This document shows positions 9,006 to 16,741 of a stretch of 35,300 bases of DNA, in pieces. Origin of the DNA: Verrucomicrobiota bacterium (GTDB lineage: Bacteria; Verrucomicrobiota; Verrucomicrobiia; Limisphaerales; J093); contig JAKLFY010000066.1 in the NCBI GenBank assembly GCA_022710935.1, positions 1 to 35,300 on the forward strand, given 5' to 3'. A model generated the notes under the pieces. The model did not search any database. It worked only from the letters and a program-made list of their open reading frames with translations, and was not told where the DNA came from. The stretch's first letter is position 1. The number at the start of each line of letters is the position of its first letter. The position numbers were made by a program, and so were the translations under genes.

Positions 9006-9365
9006 TCAACCCTCCCTTCGGGCCATTTCCAGGCGCAGCGCGCTGAGGATGTCGCACAGGCGCTGGCTGCGGTCCTTCATGTCCGTCTCGATCACCTTCT
9101 GGGTCTCGTTGAGCCGCTCCATGCCGCTGCGGATCTGGATCAAGACCTCGTGCACGTCGTCCAGGGAGTGGCGTCCCGGCGCCAGTGGGCAGACAACCTT
9201 GAGTTCCTCGAAGGCGACCTTTGTCCCGTTGGTCCCATTTCGCCGCCCCATCTGGTTGCGCGCCAGATCGACGGCCTGGATGGCCAGCTTCACGGCCAGC
9301 ATCGTCGCCATCAGCCCCAGCCCTCCGAGTCCGAAGCTGCGGGCTACTTCAAATGCAAGTTCCAT
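9006..9365 (-). CDS. Small membrane protein in lysis operon
   Basis: The product is 119 residues from ATG 9365, with GGAG about a dozen bases before it; an upstream in-frame start at 9398 lacks support. One strong hydrophobic segment lies near residues 10-35 (GLGGLGLMATMLAVKLAIQA). A cytoplasm- or periplasm-facing domain follows, ending in a probable helical coil (VLIQIRSGMERLNETQK to the C-terminus). This layout is common for phage accessory holins, anti-holins or inner-membrane spanins, but no family can be assigned. It lies immediately upstream of the endolysin, one base from its start, so it is very likely co-translated with it. Confidence 0.65.
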   Translation of the reverse strand: MELAFEVARSFGLGGLGLMATMLAVKLAIQAVDLARNQMGRRNGTNGTKVAFEELKVVCPLAPGRHSLDDVHEVLIQIRSGMERLNETQKVIETDMKDRSQRLCDILSALRLEMARREG

Positions 9366-9384
9366 CGAATGTGCTCCTGCTCCG

Positions 9385-9885
9385 TCACGGGGACTCAAGT
9401 ACCCAATCGAACGGCGGATCGTTCTTACTCGGCTGAACGTACGAGGCGATCAACGTGGCCCAGGGCACACTCAACCATGCGGGCGTCAAGGCCTCGAGTT
9501 CGATCTCGACGCGGTAGGTGGTACCGACTGTCAGACCGGACATGGTCAATCGATTGCTCGACGTAGTCGTCCAACCGCTCGTCGAGATGACCGCGGAGTC
9601 GCTGATCCGGATGATTCTCGCCCTCGCTCTTGCTTCGGACAGCGGAGCGTTGAGGTACACGTAAGCGTAGGCGTTGGTGCCGCCGGCTAGGAATGACGCA
9701 GGGGGCGACATGGCCAGAGTGACGGGTGGTAGCGCGCCCGCCACCGATCGCGGCGGCAGGGGCACACCCATGCCGTTGGCCCAGCCACCGCTGTGCAAGG
9801 CGCCTCCGTACTGCGCCCAGGCGACCGGGGACACCGCCACCGCGGCCAAGCAGAAGACGACCCGCCAGCAAACCTGAGATCGCAT
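9385..9885 (-). CDS. Small secreted protein, fibronectin-III-like C-terminal half
   Basis: The 166-residue product starts at ATG 9885, with GGGAG upstream; an in-frame GTG at 9900 would add five residues. It has a clear Sec signal peptide (MRSQVCWRVVFCLAAVAVSP, cleavage expected after VAWA). The mature part is Gly-, Pro- and Thr-rich, then becomes a beta-rich domain with RLTMSGLTVGTTYRVEIELE, a pattern typical of fibronectin III-like or bacterial Ig-like folds. It lies 5 bases after the stop of another secreted-protein gene and within the portal-lysis operon, an unexpected location for two secreted proteins. It might act at the cell surface or in the outer-membrane step of lysis. That is inference; no family is recognised. 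Confidence 0.65.
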   Translation of the reverse strand: MRSQVCWRVVFCLAAVAVSPVAWAQYGGALHSGGWANGMGVPLPPRSVAGALPPVTLAMSPPASFLAGGTNAYAYVYLNAPLSEARARARIIRISDSAVISTSGWTTTSSNRLTMSGLTVGTTYRVEIELEALTPAWLSVPWATLIASYVQPSKNDPPFDWVLESP

Positions 9886-9890
9886 GACGG

Positions 9891-10265
9891 TCACTCCCAC
9901 ATCAAATCCGCTCGCCCATCACCCGAGAGGAACGCGGCGTCCGGGGCATTCGGCTCGAAGATGAAGCGGACGGGCAAGCCCTCTCTCAGCGTGAAGGCCG
10001 TGTCTCCCAGGGCCACCTTCGGCTTGAGCTTCGACCAGGTGCTCGTGGTTGCGTTGTAGGACCAGAACGACATTGAGACGGCGCCCAAGTCGGGCAGCGC
10101 GTACATGTCGAGGATGTGCGCTCTCTTCGATCCCACCTGGCCCGTGCCGTAGAAGGGCACCCAACCGGTGACACCGGCTCGGGCCCCATCCTGAGCAGCC
10201 AGGCCAGGCAGAGGCGGCCACGCGACGGCCACGATCAGCAGCAGACAGATGACGATCTTCCTCAC
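9891..10265 (-). CDS. Small secreted protein of unknown function
   Basis: The 124-residue product starts at GTG 10265, with GGTGGAG seven bases before it. It opens with a signal peptide (RKIVICLLLIVAVAWPPL, cleavage expected after LAA). The remaining ~100 residues are beta-rich with several aromatic residues (WVPFYGTGQVGSKRAHIL, MSFWSYNATTSTWSKLKP) and end in DLMWE. An upstream extension in this frame runs through the antisense of the portal C-terminus and was not used. It directly precedes a second secreted-protein gene. The pair may function together; nothing in the sequence shows how. Confidence 0.62.
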   Translation of the reverse strand: MRKIVICLLLIVAVAWPPLPGLAAQDGARAGVTGWVPFYGTGQVGSKRAHILDMYALPDLGAVSMSFWSYNATTSTWSKLKPKVALGDTAFTLREGLPVRFIFEPNAPDAAFLSGDGRADLMWE

Positions 10266-10323
10266 AACTCCACCTTTCGCTTCGGCCCCGGCTTCAGGGC
10301 GCCCATCGGGTTGCACCGCACCT

Positions 10324-11835
10324 TCAGCGGGTCTCGTGCACACTCGCGCTCTTCTTGTTCGAATCGTCGTCGCTGGCGACGTCATCAGGTTCGTCCTCCG
10401 GCTCCTTCTGGCTTGCCGCCACTTCACCGGAGACGCTGATTCCGTATTCCTCGGCCAACGCCTGCTCTCGGGCCAGCTCGGCGAAGACGTCCTCGATGTC
10501 CTCACCCTTCTCAGCCAGGAACCCCGTGCGCGTGCCCAGGCCGTTCTGGATCGAGATCACCGCGGCCCTGGCTTCCTTCTCGGGGTCGATCCACTGCCAG
10601 CCGCGCGGGCGATGCCGGACGGCCATGTAGCGGGATGGATCTCGGGAGGCGAGCTTCAACGTCCCGGTCAGCATCGCCATGCCGAGCCAGGCCGTGTACA
10701 GCGGCCGACGCCACATGTCGATGAAGTCCTGCTGGATGGACCGCCAATCGTCGCGCTCGACAAGGGCGAAGCTCCGCATGGTGGAGTAGCTGACGCCCTC
10801 AGCGTCGTTGGCGAGCACGTTGTAGAAGACGCTGAATCCCGAGGCGATCTTCCGCAGCATCTGCTTGATGAACGCTGGGAACTGCGCCGTCGGGTGGTCC
10901 GGCTCCCAGGCCTTGAACTCGTAGCCGTCAGGCACGATCTCAAATGTGCCGGGGTTGGCCTCCATGGTAGCGGGCCGGGGGTCGCTCGACAGATCCCCAG
11001 CCAACGAGTCGGCGCGCTTCTCGAACAGCCCCATCTTCGAGGCGCCGATCCTGGCGGCGACGGCCTCCGACTCCTCGTAGGCGTTCAGCATGTGCGCCGG
11101 GACCATGACCGCGTGGACCCAGGTTACCCCGCGGGTCTGGTTCACCCGTTCCGGGTCATACAGGTGGAGCATTTCGGTCGCGGGGACGAAGTAGCGCTCC
11201 CGCACCAGGTCGGTGCCCACGGCATTCCAGACCCAGTAGCCGACTGCACGCCCGATGGCGTCGATCTCGACGCCCATGCGGATCTCGTTCTGAGTGCCGC
11301 GGCGGGGCCGATTGAACGTCTCGTCGATCAGGTCGGCGTCGATCGCCTGCAGGGCCAGACCATGGGGATTGCCCTCGAACCCCCGCCACAGGCGGACGAA
11401 GGCCTCGCCGTCACAGGCCACGGTCTTGAGGATTAGCTTCTCGAAGCGGCGCAGGGTGAGCTTACCGTCAACGGTGACCGGCGAGTTGGCCCAGGCGTTC
11501 CAGGCGGCATCGATGGCGGTGTTGGCCTTCGTGTCCGGCTGGTCCCCGGCCCAAACCTGGGCCTGGAGCTTGATCCCCATCGGACCGATGACGTTGTTCA
11601 CCAGCAGCCGGAAGTAGCGTTTGACGTAGCTGTTGTTCCGGCCGAGCTCACGAGCCCGGGCGCGCAGCATCCGAATGTCGCCACGGATCTCGTCGTCCGC
11701 GGACCTGGCTTGGGCGATCCAGTCCAGCAACAGGCGGTGGACACCCGCCCCGTCGAAGGCGCCGTGCTGGCCGCGGATCTCGCGCCAGGCGAGTTGGATG
11801 GCGCGGCTGAGGCGCTGGTGGAGTGGGCGCGTCAT
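10324..11835 (-). CDS. Phage portal protein, lambda family
   Basis: The portal forms the dodecameric ring at one capsid vertex through which DNA is packaged and to which the tail joins. The 503-residue product starts at ATG 11835, which overlaps the stop of the upstream head gene in an ATGA. It has the lambda gpB-type N-terminus with RNNSYVKRYFRLLVNNVIGP, then VACDGEAFVRLWRG, LQAIDADLIDE, GWQWIDPEKEARA and an acidic, Lys/Ser-rich C-terminal tail. Length is normal for the family. It is on the strand opposite to the capsid gene, which is unusual since the two are normally adjacent and co-directional. An upstream in-frame start at 12057 lies inside the preceding gene and was rejected. Confidence 0.93.
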   Translation of the reverse strand: MTRPLHQRLSRAIQLAWREIRGQHGAFDGAGVHRLLLDWIAQARSADDEIRGDIRMLRARARELGRNNSYVKRYFRLLVNNVIGPMGIKLQAQVWAGDQPDTKANTAIDAAWNAWANSPVTVDGKLTLRRFEKLILKTVACDGEAFVRLWRGFEGNPHGLALQAIDADLIDETFNRPRRGTQNEIRMGVEIDAIGRAVGYWVWNAVGTDLVRERYFVPATEMLHLYDPERVNQTRGVTWVHAVMVPAHMLNAYEESEAVAARIGASKMGLFEKRADSLAGDLSSDPRPATMEANPGTFEIVPDGYEFKAWEPDHPTAQFPAFIKQMLRKIASGFSVFYNVLANDAEGVSYSTMRSFALVERDDWRSIQQDFIDMWRRPLYTAWLGMAMLTGTLKLASRDPSRYMAVRHRPRGWQWIDPEKEARAAVISIQNGLGTRTGFLAEKGEDIEDVFAELAREQALAEEYGISVSGEVAASQKEPEDEPDDVASDDDSNKKSASVHETR

Positions 11836-12389
11836 CGTTCGAACCCAGGGCCGGTGAACGACACGAGGACCGGCCGGGTGACGAAGCCGGGGTTCTTGAG
11901 GCTGGCCAGGCGGGACTCGAGGTTGGTCAGGAGGCCGACCGCCTCCTTGACCGGCATCTTCGCGACCACCCGACCGGCGATTTGGTAGCTCTCCATCCCA
12001 GCCGGCAGGCGGCCCTCGATGTGGGCGCGCAGCGCCACGACCGCCCGCTCGATCCACTCCTGTTCGCTGCCCTCGGTGGCCTCGGCCAGGTTAGGCAACA
12101 CGGTGACCGACCCCTTGGCGATCTCGTAGACCTCACCGCCGACGCCCGTGACCCGCTCGACCCACTTGTAGAATCCAGGGGCGAATCCGCCGGCCGTATC
12201 TGAGGCAGCGATGGTGACGACAAAGTCGTCTCCGTCCGCGGCAGCGGTCTTGGCCAGAACGCTCGCGCCGGCCAGATAGACCTGCAGCGTCCACCCTTCT
12301 GAGGCCGGAAAGTCGGCCAGCCGCCTGCGGTAGCAGACGGTCGTGCCGGCGGCGAACTGATCGGGGAGGTTTGCGAGTTCTTGTGCCAT
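11832..12389 (-). CDS. Phage head protein with gpW-like C-terminus
   Basis: The 185-residue product starts at ATG 12389. The N-terminal ~105 residues look like a beta-sandwich (LPDQFAAGTTVCYRRRLADF, GWTLQVYLAGAS, FVVTIAASDTAGGFAPGFYK). The C-terminal part is helical with ESYQIAGRVVAKMPVKEAVG and a final LLTNLESRLASL helix, which resembles the short gpW-type sequences found just upstream of portals in many siphoviruses. It is first in the minus-strand operon and overlaps the portal start, so a role in head completion or head-tail joining is likely. An alternative ATG at 12437 lies inside the operator-like palindrome and adds residues not seen in this family. Confidence 0.72.
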   Translation of the reverse strand: MAQELANLPDQFAAGTTVCYRRRLADFPASEGWTLQVYLAGASVLAKTAAADGDDFVVTIAASDTAGGFAPGFYKWVERVTGVGGEVYEIAKGSVTVLPNLAEATEGSEQEWIERAVVALRAHIEGRLPAGMESYQIAGRVVAKMPVKEAVGLLTNLESRLASLKNPGFVTRPVLVSFTGPGFER

Positions 12390-12418
12390 GCGCTCACGGT
12401 GCCACCCTGCGCAGAAGC

Positions 12419-12449
12419 CGACCAATCTAAATGACATTTAGATTGGTCG
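12419..12449. promoter_or_regulatory. Perfect palindrome in divergent promoter region (probable operator)
   Basis: Two 15-base arms (12419-12433 and 12435-12449; core GACCAATCTAAATG) are perfect inverted repeats around a single A at 12434. The element is AT-rich inside GC-rich phage DNA and lies between the start codons of the divergent portal-lysis operon (12389) and capsid-tail operon (12480). There is no T-run, and no gene ends here, so a terminator is unlikely. It best fits a dimeric repressor or activator site controlling both late operons. No confident -35 and -10 pair could be assigned. Confidence 0.7.
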
Positions 12450-12479
12450 AGCTTTCGCGAATGCAGCACTACTGGATGC

Positions 12480-14459
12480 ATGAGCACACCGACTGCCATC
12501 AACACGCGCACGGTCAAGGTGCCGCGGATCCAGTACCGGGACTTCGAGGTCGAAGTCGAGTCTCGCGCTGACGGCGAAAACGGCCAGGTCCGCCTCTACC
12601 CCGTCTCGTTCTCCAGCGAGGTGCCCGTCCGCCGCTTCTCCTGGGACACCTGGGAGGAGTACGACGAGGTCCTGTCCCACGCGAACGGCGACGTGGACCT
12701 CACCCGGGCCAAGAACGGCCTGCCCCTGATCAAGTCCCACCAGCGGCTGCTGCACTTCGGCTCGGTGAACGACATCGAGCTCGACGAGAAGAAGGGGCGC
12801 CTTCGCGGCCAAGCGAGCTTCTCGTCGATCCCCCTGGGCCAGGAGCAGGAAACGATGCTCCGCGAGGGGCACATCAAGACCGTGTCGGTCGGCTACCAGG
12901 TCCTGTCGATGGAGATGGTGGCCAAGGACAAGAAGACCGGCGTCGCCACCTACCGCTGCCGCTGGATGCCCTACGAAGTCTCCACCGAACCCATCCCCGC
13001 TGACCACAAGGTCGGTTTCGGGCGCACCCGCGCCGCGGCCGACCTGGACCTGGTCGAGTTCACGATCGAAGAGCCCGCCAACGAAGGAGTACGAACCATG
13101 AGTGTCGATGCAGGAACCCCGCCCACCGCGGTCACCACGCCCGCGCCGGGCACCGAGACCCAGGTCGGGTCGGCGGCGGCTGCGCCGGCACCCACCTTCG
13201 TCCAGGCTCGCGATCGCGGCGCCGAGGCGGCCGAGATCATGGACATGGCCCAGGCCCACGGCGTGACCGACAAGGCGTCCGGCTGGATCCGTCAGGGCCT
13301 CAGCCCCGACCAGGTCTCGCGAGAGATCCTGAATGCCGTCCGCACCCACGGCCACGCCCAGCCCGCGGCCGAGGCCCTAGCGGCGATGCCGACCCGCGAC
13401 AAGAAGCGCTACTCCATCCACCGCGCCATCCGCATGCAGGCCGAGCTGATGGACGGCAAGCGCAGCCGGTACGACGGCCTGGAGGCCGAAGTCCACGAGG
13501 AACTCACCAAGCATCGCACCGGCGCCGATCACGGCGGAGTGCTGGTCCCGTGGCGTCTGCACGATGACGACCAGCAGCGTGTGCTGGGCACGGCCCAGCC
13601 CACCGGCGGGGCCACGCTTGTCGGTCAGCAGGTCATGCCCGACATGATCGATCTGCTGCGCAACCGCGCGCTGGTGCTGGTCGCTGGCGCCAAGCTCTAT
13701 CCGGGCCTGCAGGGCGTGGTCTACTTCAACAAGAAGACCGGCGCTCCGAGCGTGACCTGGATGGAGGAAAACCCGCCCAGTGACGCCCCGCAGTCCGAGC
13801 CGGCCTTCGGCTACGTGTCGCTCTCGCCCAAGACCCTGATCGGCCAGGTCCAGATCCCCCGGCAGCTGCTGGTGATGTCCTCGATCGACGTCGAGGCGGA
13901 CATCCGCAGCGACCTCGCGACCGGCCATGGCCTGGCCCTGGATCTCGGCGCGCTGCACGGCAAGGGCACGGACAAGCAGCCGGTCGGCATCTACGGCGCG
14001 GCCGACGTGCAGTCCCACGCCGTGGGCGGCGTGCCCGACCTGACGGACATCACCACGATGCCCGCCCTGGTCGCGGACAAGAACGCCGACCTCGGCGCGC
14101 TGTCCTGGATGTCCACCCCGCTGATGGCGGGCGTGCTCAAGCGTACGCCCCTGGTCAGCGGCTACCCCGTGTTCCTGTGGTCGGGCACGTACCGCGAGGG
14201 CGAGCTCGGCGGCTACCCCGCCCGCACCACGAACCAGATCTCCAAGACCCTGGGTGCCGGCAGCAACGAGCACGGCCTGGTCTTCGGGAACTGGAACGAC
14301 CTCTTGGTCGGCATGTGGGGCAACGACCTCGAGATCGTGGTCGACGTCGTCACCAAGGCCGCCCGCGGCCAGATCCTGATCACCAGCTACTCGATGGCCG
14401 ACACCGCGGTTCGCCGCGGCGAGTCGTTCGTCAAGGGCACCGGCGCGACGCTGTCGTAA
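12480..14459 (+). CDS. Prohead protease-major capsid protein fusion
   Basis: One 659-residue polypeptide supplies both head maturation protease and HK97-fold capsid subunit. Residues ~1-200 are a prohead-protease domain with the likely catalytic His87 in LIKSHQ and Ser136 in TVSVGYQ. Next comes an Ala/Pro/Thr-rich linker (about 203-240) and a helical scaffold-like segment (to ~350). The capsid domain runs from about 365 to the end (GGATLVGQQV, NRALVLVAGAKLYPG, FGYVSLSPKTL, IDVEADIRSDLATGHGLALD, VDVVTKAARGQILI). The expected cleavage lies between scaffold and capsid. Start at ATG 12480 has only a weak ribosome site; no better one exists in frame. It is the first gene of the plus-strand head and tail operon. 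Confidence 0.9.
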   Translation: MSTPTAINTRTVKVPRIQYRDFEVEVESRADGENGQVRLYPVSFSSEVPVRRFSWDTWEEYDEVLSHANGDVDLTRAKNGLPLIKSHQRLLHFGSVNDIELDEKKGRLRGQASFSSIPLGQEQETMLREGHIKTVSVGYQVLSMEMVAKDKKTGVATYRCRWMPYEVSTEPIPADHKVGFGRTRAAADLDLVEFTIEEPANEGVRTMSVDAGTPPTAVTTPAPGTETQVGSAAAAPAPTFVQARDRGAEAAEIMDMAQAHGVTDKASGWIRQGLSPDQVSREILNAVRTHGHAQPAAEALAAMPTRDKKRYSIHRAIRMQAELMDGKRSRYDGLEAEVHEELTKHRTGADHGGVLVPWRLHDDDQQRVLGTAQPTGGATLVGQQVMPDMIDLLRNRALVLVAGAKLYPGLQGVVYFNKKTGAPSVTWMEENPPSDAPQSEPAFGYVSLSPKTLIGQVQIPRQLLVMSSIDVEADIRSDLATGHGLALDLGALHGKGTDKQPVGIYGAADVQSHAVGGVPDLTDITTMPALVADKNADLGALSWMSTPLMAGVLKRTPLVSGYPVFLWSGTYREGELGGYPARTTNQISKTLGAGSNEHGLVFGNWNDLLVGMWGNDLEIVVDVVTKAARGQILITSYSMADTAVRRGESFVKGTGATLS

Positions 14460-14482
14460 CCGGGCACGAAGGGACCAGACGC

Positions 14483-14788
14483 ATGACGGAGCAAGGCACG
14501 CTCACCATCGAGGTCACGACGGGTCACTGCCTGGGTGGCGAAGGCAACGACGTCTTCCCTGGCCAGATCCTGGTGGCTCCGAGGGACCTTTCGATCGCGG
14601 AAGCGCGCAAGAAGGTCCGGATGGGCTACGCCCGCGTCGTCCCGTTCGTGCCCGAGGCGGGTCCGGAGGCTCCCGCAGTCTCCGGGCCCGCCGCCATCAA
14701 TCAAGGGGACCCGACGCCTGAGAACCGGGAACCCGACACCATGGCGCCCCAAGGGCGCGGAGGCCGGCCTCGCGCCGGCGGGAGGTAG
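14483..14788 (+). CDS. Small phage head-region protein
   Basis: The 101-residue product starts at ATG 14483 with AAGGGA ten bases upstream, 24 bases after the capsid gene. The N-terminal half is a plausible small fold (GTLTIEVTTGHCLGGEG, ILVAPRDLSIAEARKKVRMG). The C-terminal half is Pro/Gly/Arg-rich and probably disordered. Small proteins at this position are often head-completion or decoration proteins, but no family is recognised. A longer in-frame reading from 14177 is a shadow of the capsid gene. Confidence 0.65.
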   Translation: MTEQGTLTIEVTTGHCLGGEGNDVFPGQILVAPRDLSIAEARKKVRMGYARVVPFVPEAGPEAPAVSGPAAINQGDPTPENREPDTMAPQGRGGRPRAGGR

Positions 14789-14794
14789 ATCCGA

Positions 14795-15184
14795 ATGACT
14801 CACCTGCTCAATGCCCTGGCCCAGACCGTGGGCGCAGCGCTGGCCACCGCGGCCCGCCGCACGTCGACGCTGACCGGTACCGGCATCGACGTGCTCGAGT
14901 ACGAGGGCGTCGCCCTGGTGCTGCTGAACACCTCGGCCGGCACCGGAACCACTCCGACGCTCGACGTGAAGCTGCAGCATTCGGACGACAATTCGACGTT
15001 CAGTGATGTGACCAGTGGCGCGTTCTCCCAGGTCACCGACGTGGCCGGGACGGCCGGCGTCAAGGTCATGAAGCTGAACGTCTCGGACCTGAAGCGTTAC
15101 CTGCGCGTGGTCGGGACGATCGCCGGCACGACGCCGTCGTTCGACTTCGGCGTGGAGTTCGTGGGGATCAAGAAAGCGAGCTGA
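14795..15184 (+). CDS. Phage head-region structural protein (beta-sandwich)
   Basis: The 129-residue product starts at ATG 14795 behind GGGAGG. After an Ala-rich start it is all beta-like, with LDVKLQHSDDNSTFSDVTSG, VMKLNVSDLKRYLRVVGT and SFDFGVEFVG. This pattern is common in small conserved proteins between capsid and connector genes of siphoviruses, perhaps a decoration or stabilisation protein. The gene is co-directional with tight spacing on both sides. Specific function is not established. Confidence 0.72.
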   Translation: MTHLLNALAQTVGAALATAARRTSTLTGTGIDVLEYEGVALVLLNTSAGTGTTPTLDVKLQHSDDNSTFSDVTSGAFSQVTDVAGTAGVKVMKLNVSDLKRYLRVVGTIAGTTPSFDFGVEFVGIKKAS

Positions 15185-15187
15185 ACG

Positions 15188-15493
15188 ATGTACCTCGGCG
15201 AGTCCGACCTCACCGCGATCCTGGCCGACCTGGCCGCCGCCGGTGGCGGCGTCGAAGTCACTCTTGGCGGGGTCACGGTGACGGGGCTGCTCGACCGCGA
15301 GGCCATTGAGATCCTCGCCGGCGACATGCCGGCTGTCGTTGCCGCTGAGGAGATCGTCCACGTCCAGAGCGGGGCGCTGCCCGGCTTGCAATCGGGGGCC
15401 GCGATCACTGTCGGCGGGACGGCCTACGTCGTCCTGAAGGTCCTGCCCTACGGTGACGGGGCCATGGTCCGCGCCCTGCTGAGGACGCCATGA
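15188..15493 (+). CDS. Head-tail connector protein (lambda FII-like)
   Basis: The 101-residue product from ATG 15188 begins 3 bases after the preceding stop. It starts with MYLGESDLTAILADLA, has an acidic middle (EAIEILAGDMPAVVAAEE) and a beta-rich C-terminus (GAAITVGGTAYVVLKVLPYG). This length and pattern fit small head-tail joining proteins of the lambda FII / phage attachment type. Its order, just before the tail-terminator gene, supports the call, and the two overlap by four bases. Confidence 0.7.
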   Translation: MYLGESDLTAILADLAAAGGGVEVTLGGVTVTGLLDREAIEILAGDMPAVVAAEEIVHVQSGALPGLQSGAAITVGGTAYVVLKVLPYGDGAMVRALLRTP

Positions 15494-15960
15494 GCACGAT
15501 CCGGGAGCAGATCGTCTCGGCCGCCGTCCTGGCGCTGGCCACGGGAGCCCCCACGGGCGTCCCCACTCCGGTGCGGACGCGCCTGGACTCGCCTGGCGCG
15601 GACCAACTGCCGGCGCTGACGGTCTACCAGGGCGTCGAGACGGTCGAGTCGATGCGGGATGCCAAGACGGGCACGTCCAGCCGCGGCCCCATCGTGCGGC
15701 GGTCGGTGCTGCTGAGCGTCGAGGTTCTGACGAAGGCCGAGGCGTCCGAGGAGCCCGACAAGGCGGCGGACATGATCCTGGCCTGGGCTACGGGCTCACT
15801 CGCTGCCGCCGGCAGCTTCGGCGGCCTGGCCAACGGCCCTGCCGACGAGCTCGGCACGAAGTTCGAGTACGAGCAGTCCGAGACGTCGTTCTGCCGCGCC
15901 ACGCAGACGTTCCGAATCGAATACCAGACCCGCACGGGTGACGCGGAAAGCCTGACCTGA
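15490..15960 (+). CDS. Tail terminator-like protein
   Basis: The 156-residue product starts at ATG 15490, overlapping the connector stop. It has an N-terminal helix (TIREQIVSAAVLALATG), a beta strand with LPALTVYQGVETVE, a second helix (EEPDKAADMILAWATGSL) and a terminal strand set ending in CRATQTFRIEYQTR. This helix-sheet order is typical of lambda gpU / minor-tail-type terminator proteins that cap the tail tube and dock it to the head. It lies immediately before the tube gene, as expected. Assignment is by pattern and position. Confidence 0.75.
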   Translation: MSTIREQIVSAAVLALATGAPTGVPTPVRTRLDSPGADQLPALTVYQGVETVESMRDAKTGTSSRGPIVRRSVLLSVEVLTKAEASEEPDKAADMILAWATGSLAAAGSFGGLANGPADELGTKFEYEQSETSFCRATQTFRIEYQTRTGDAESLT

Positions 15961-15973
15961 CAGGGAGGAAACC

Positions 15974-16741
15974 ATGCCCGAGGTCGTCAACGGCAACAAC
16001 ATCCTGCTCGGCAGGGGCAAGATCTATTTCGACCGGTTCGATGCGAACGGCGTGCGAACCGGCGAGCTGTTCCTGGGCAACTGCCCGACCTTCGAGATCA
16101 CGCCCACGAGCGAAGACATCAAGAAGTACTCGAGCGCCGACAGGTCGGCCGACCTGATCGCCTCGGATGTGCTGCGCACGACGCTCGCCATCCGCATAGT
16201 CGGCGATGAGTTCTCCAAGGAGAACCTCGCCATGGCCCTGTTCGGCGACACGGCGACGCTGTCGCAGACGGGCGCCGCGGTCACGAACGAGGCCATCGCG
16301 GACGTGCTGCAGGGGCGGTACTACGCGCTGTCGAAGCGCCAGGTGAGTCTGGTCTCGGTGAGCGGGCCCAGCGGCACGCCCACCTACGTGGTGGACGACG
16401 ACTACAAGGTCGATGCCGTGACCGGCCGCATCTACATCGTCGAGGGCGGCGACATCACCGATGGCTCGGACATCGAGGTGGACTTCACCTTCGGAACGAT
16501 CGCGCTGCCGACCATCCGCGGCATGAACCAGACCTCGGTCAAGGGCTACCTGCGGTTCATCGGCGACCCGGCCCGCGGCCCCAAATACGAGTGCGAGATC
16601 TGGCGGGCGTCGCTGCGCGCTGACGGCGCCATCGGGTTCATCTCGGACGAGTACGCCAGCTTCACCATGGCCGGAGACATCGAGTCTGACGCCGCGAGCC
16701 ACCCGAACGAGCCGCACTACCGGCTGATCAGGATCGTGTGA
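15974..16741 (+). CDS. Major tail tube protein
   Basis: The 255-residue product from ATG 15974 (GGGAGG upstream) begins with NGNNILLGRGKIYFDRFDA and TGELFLGNCPTFEITPTSED, which is the usual N-terminus of siphovirus major tail proteins. It also has the conserved RFIGDPARGPKYECEIWRA stretch and a final SFTMAGDIESDA. It polymerises into the hollow tail tube. Position directly before the frameshifted chaperone pair and tape measure is canonical. Confidence 0.9.
   Translation: MPEVVNGNNILLGRGKIYFDRFDANGVRTGELFLGNCPTFEITPTSEDIKKYSSADRSADLIASDVLRTTLAIRIVGDEFSKENLAMALFGDTATLSQTGAAVTNEAIADVLQGRYYALSKRQVSLVSVSGPSGTPTYVVDDDYKVDAVTGRIYIVEGGDITDGSDIEVDFTFGTIALPTIRGMNQTSVKGYLRFIGDPARGPKYECEIWRASLRADGAIGFISDEYASFTMAGDIESDAASHPNEPHYRLIRIV

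Noticed and set aside
10249-11436. Long open frame (395 codons) on the plus strand
   Set aside because: It is antisense to the well-supported portal gene, has no recognisable domain and reflects high GC keeping frames open.
12390-12437. Alternative start at ATG 12437 for the gpW-like head gene
   Set aside because: It starts inside the perfect palindrome and adds residues atypical of the family; ATG 12389 fits better.
13377-14273. Minus-strand open frame of ~300 codons in the capsid gene
   Set aside because: Low-complexity His/Arg/Gly/Leu composition typical of shadow frames opposite the protease-capsid fusion.
15788-16717. Minus-strand open frame of ~300 codons
   Set aside because: Antisense to tail terminator and tube genes; no domain seen.
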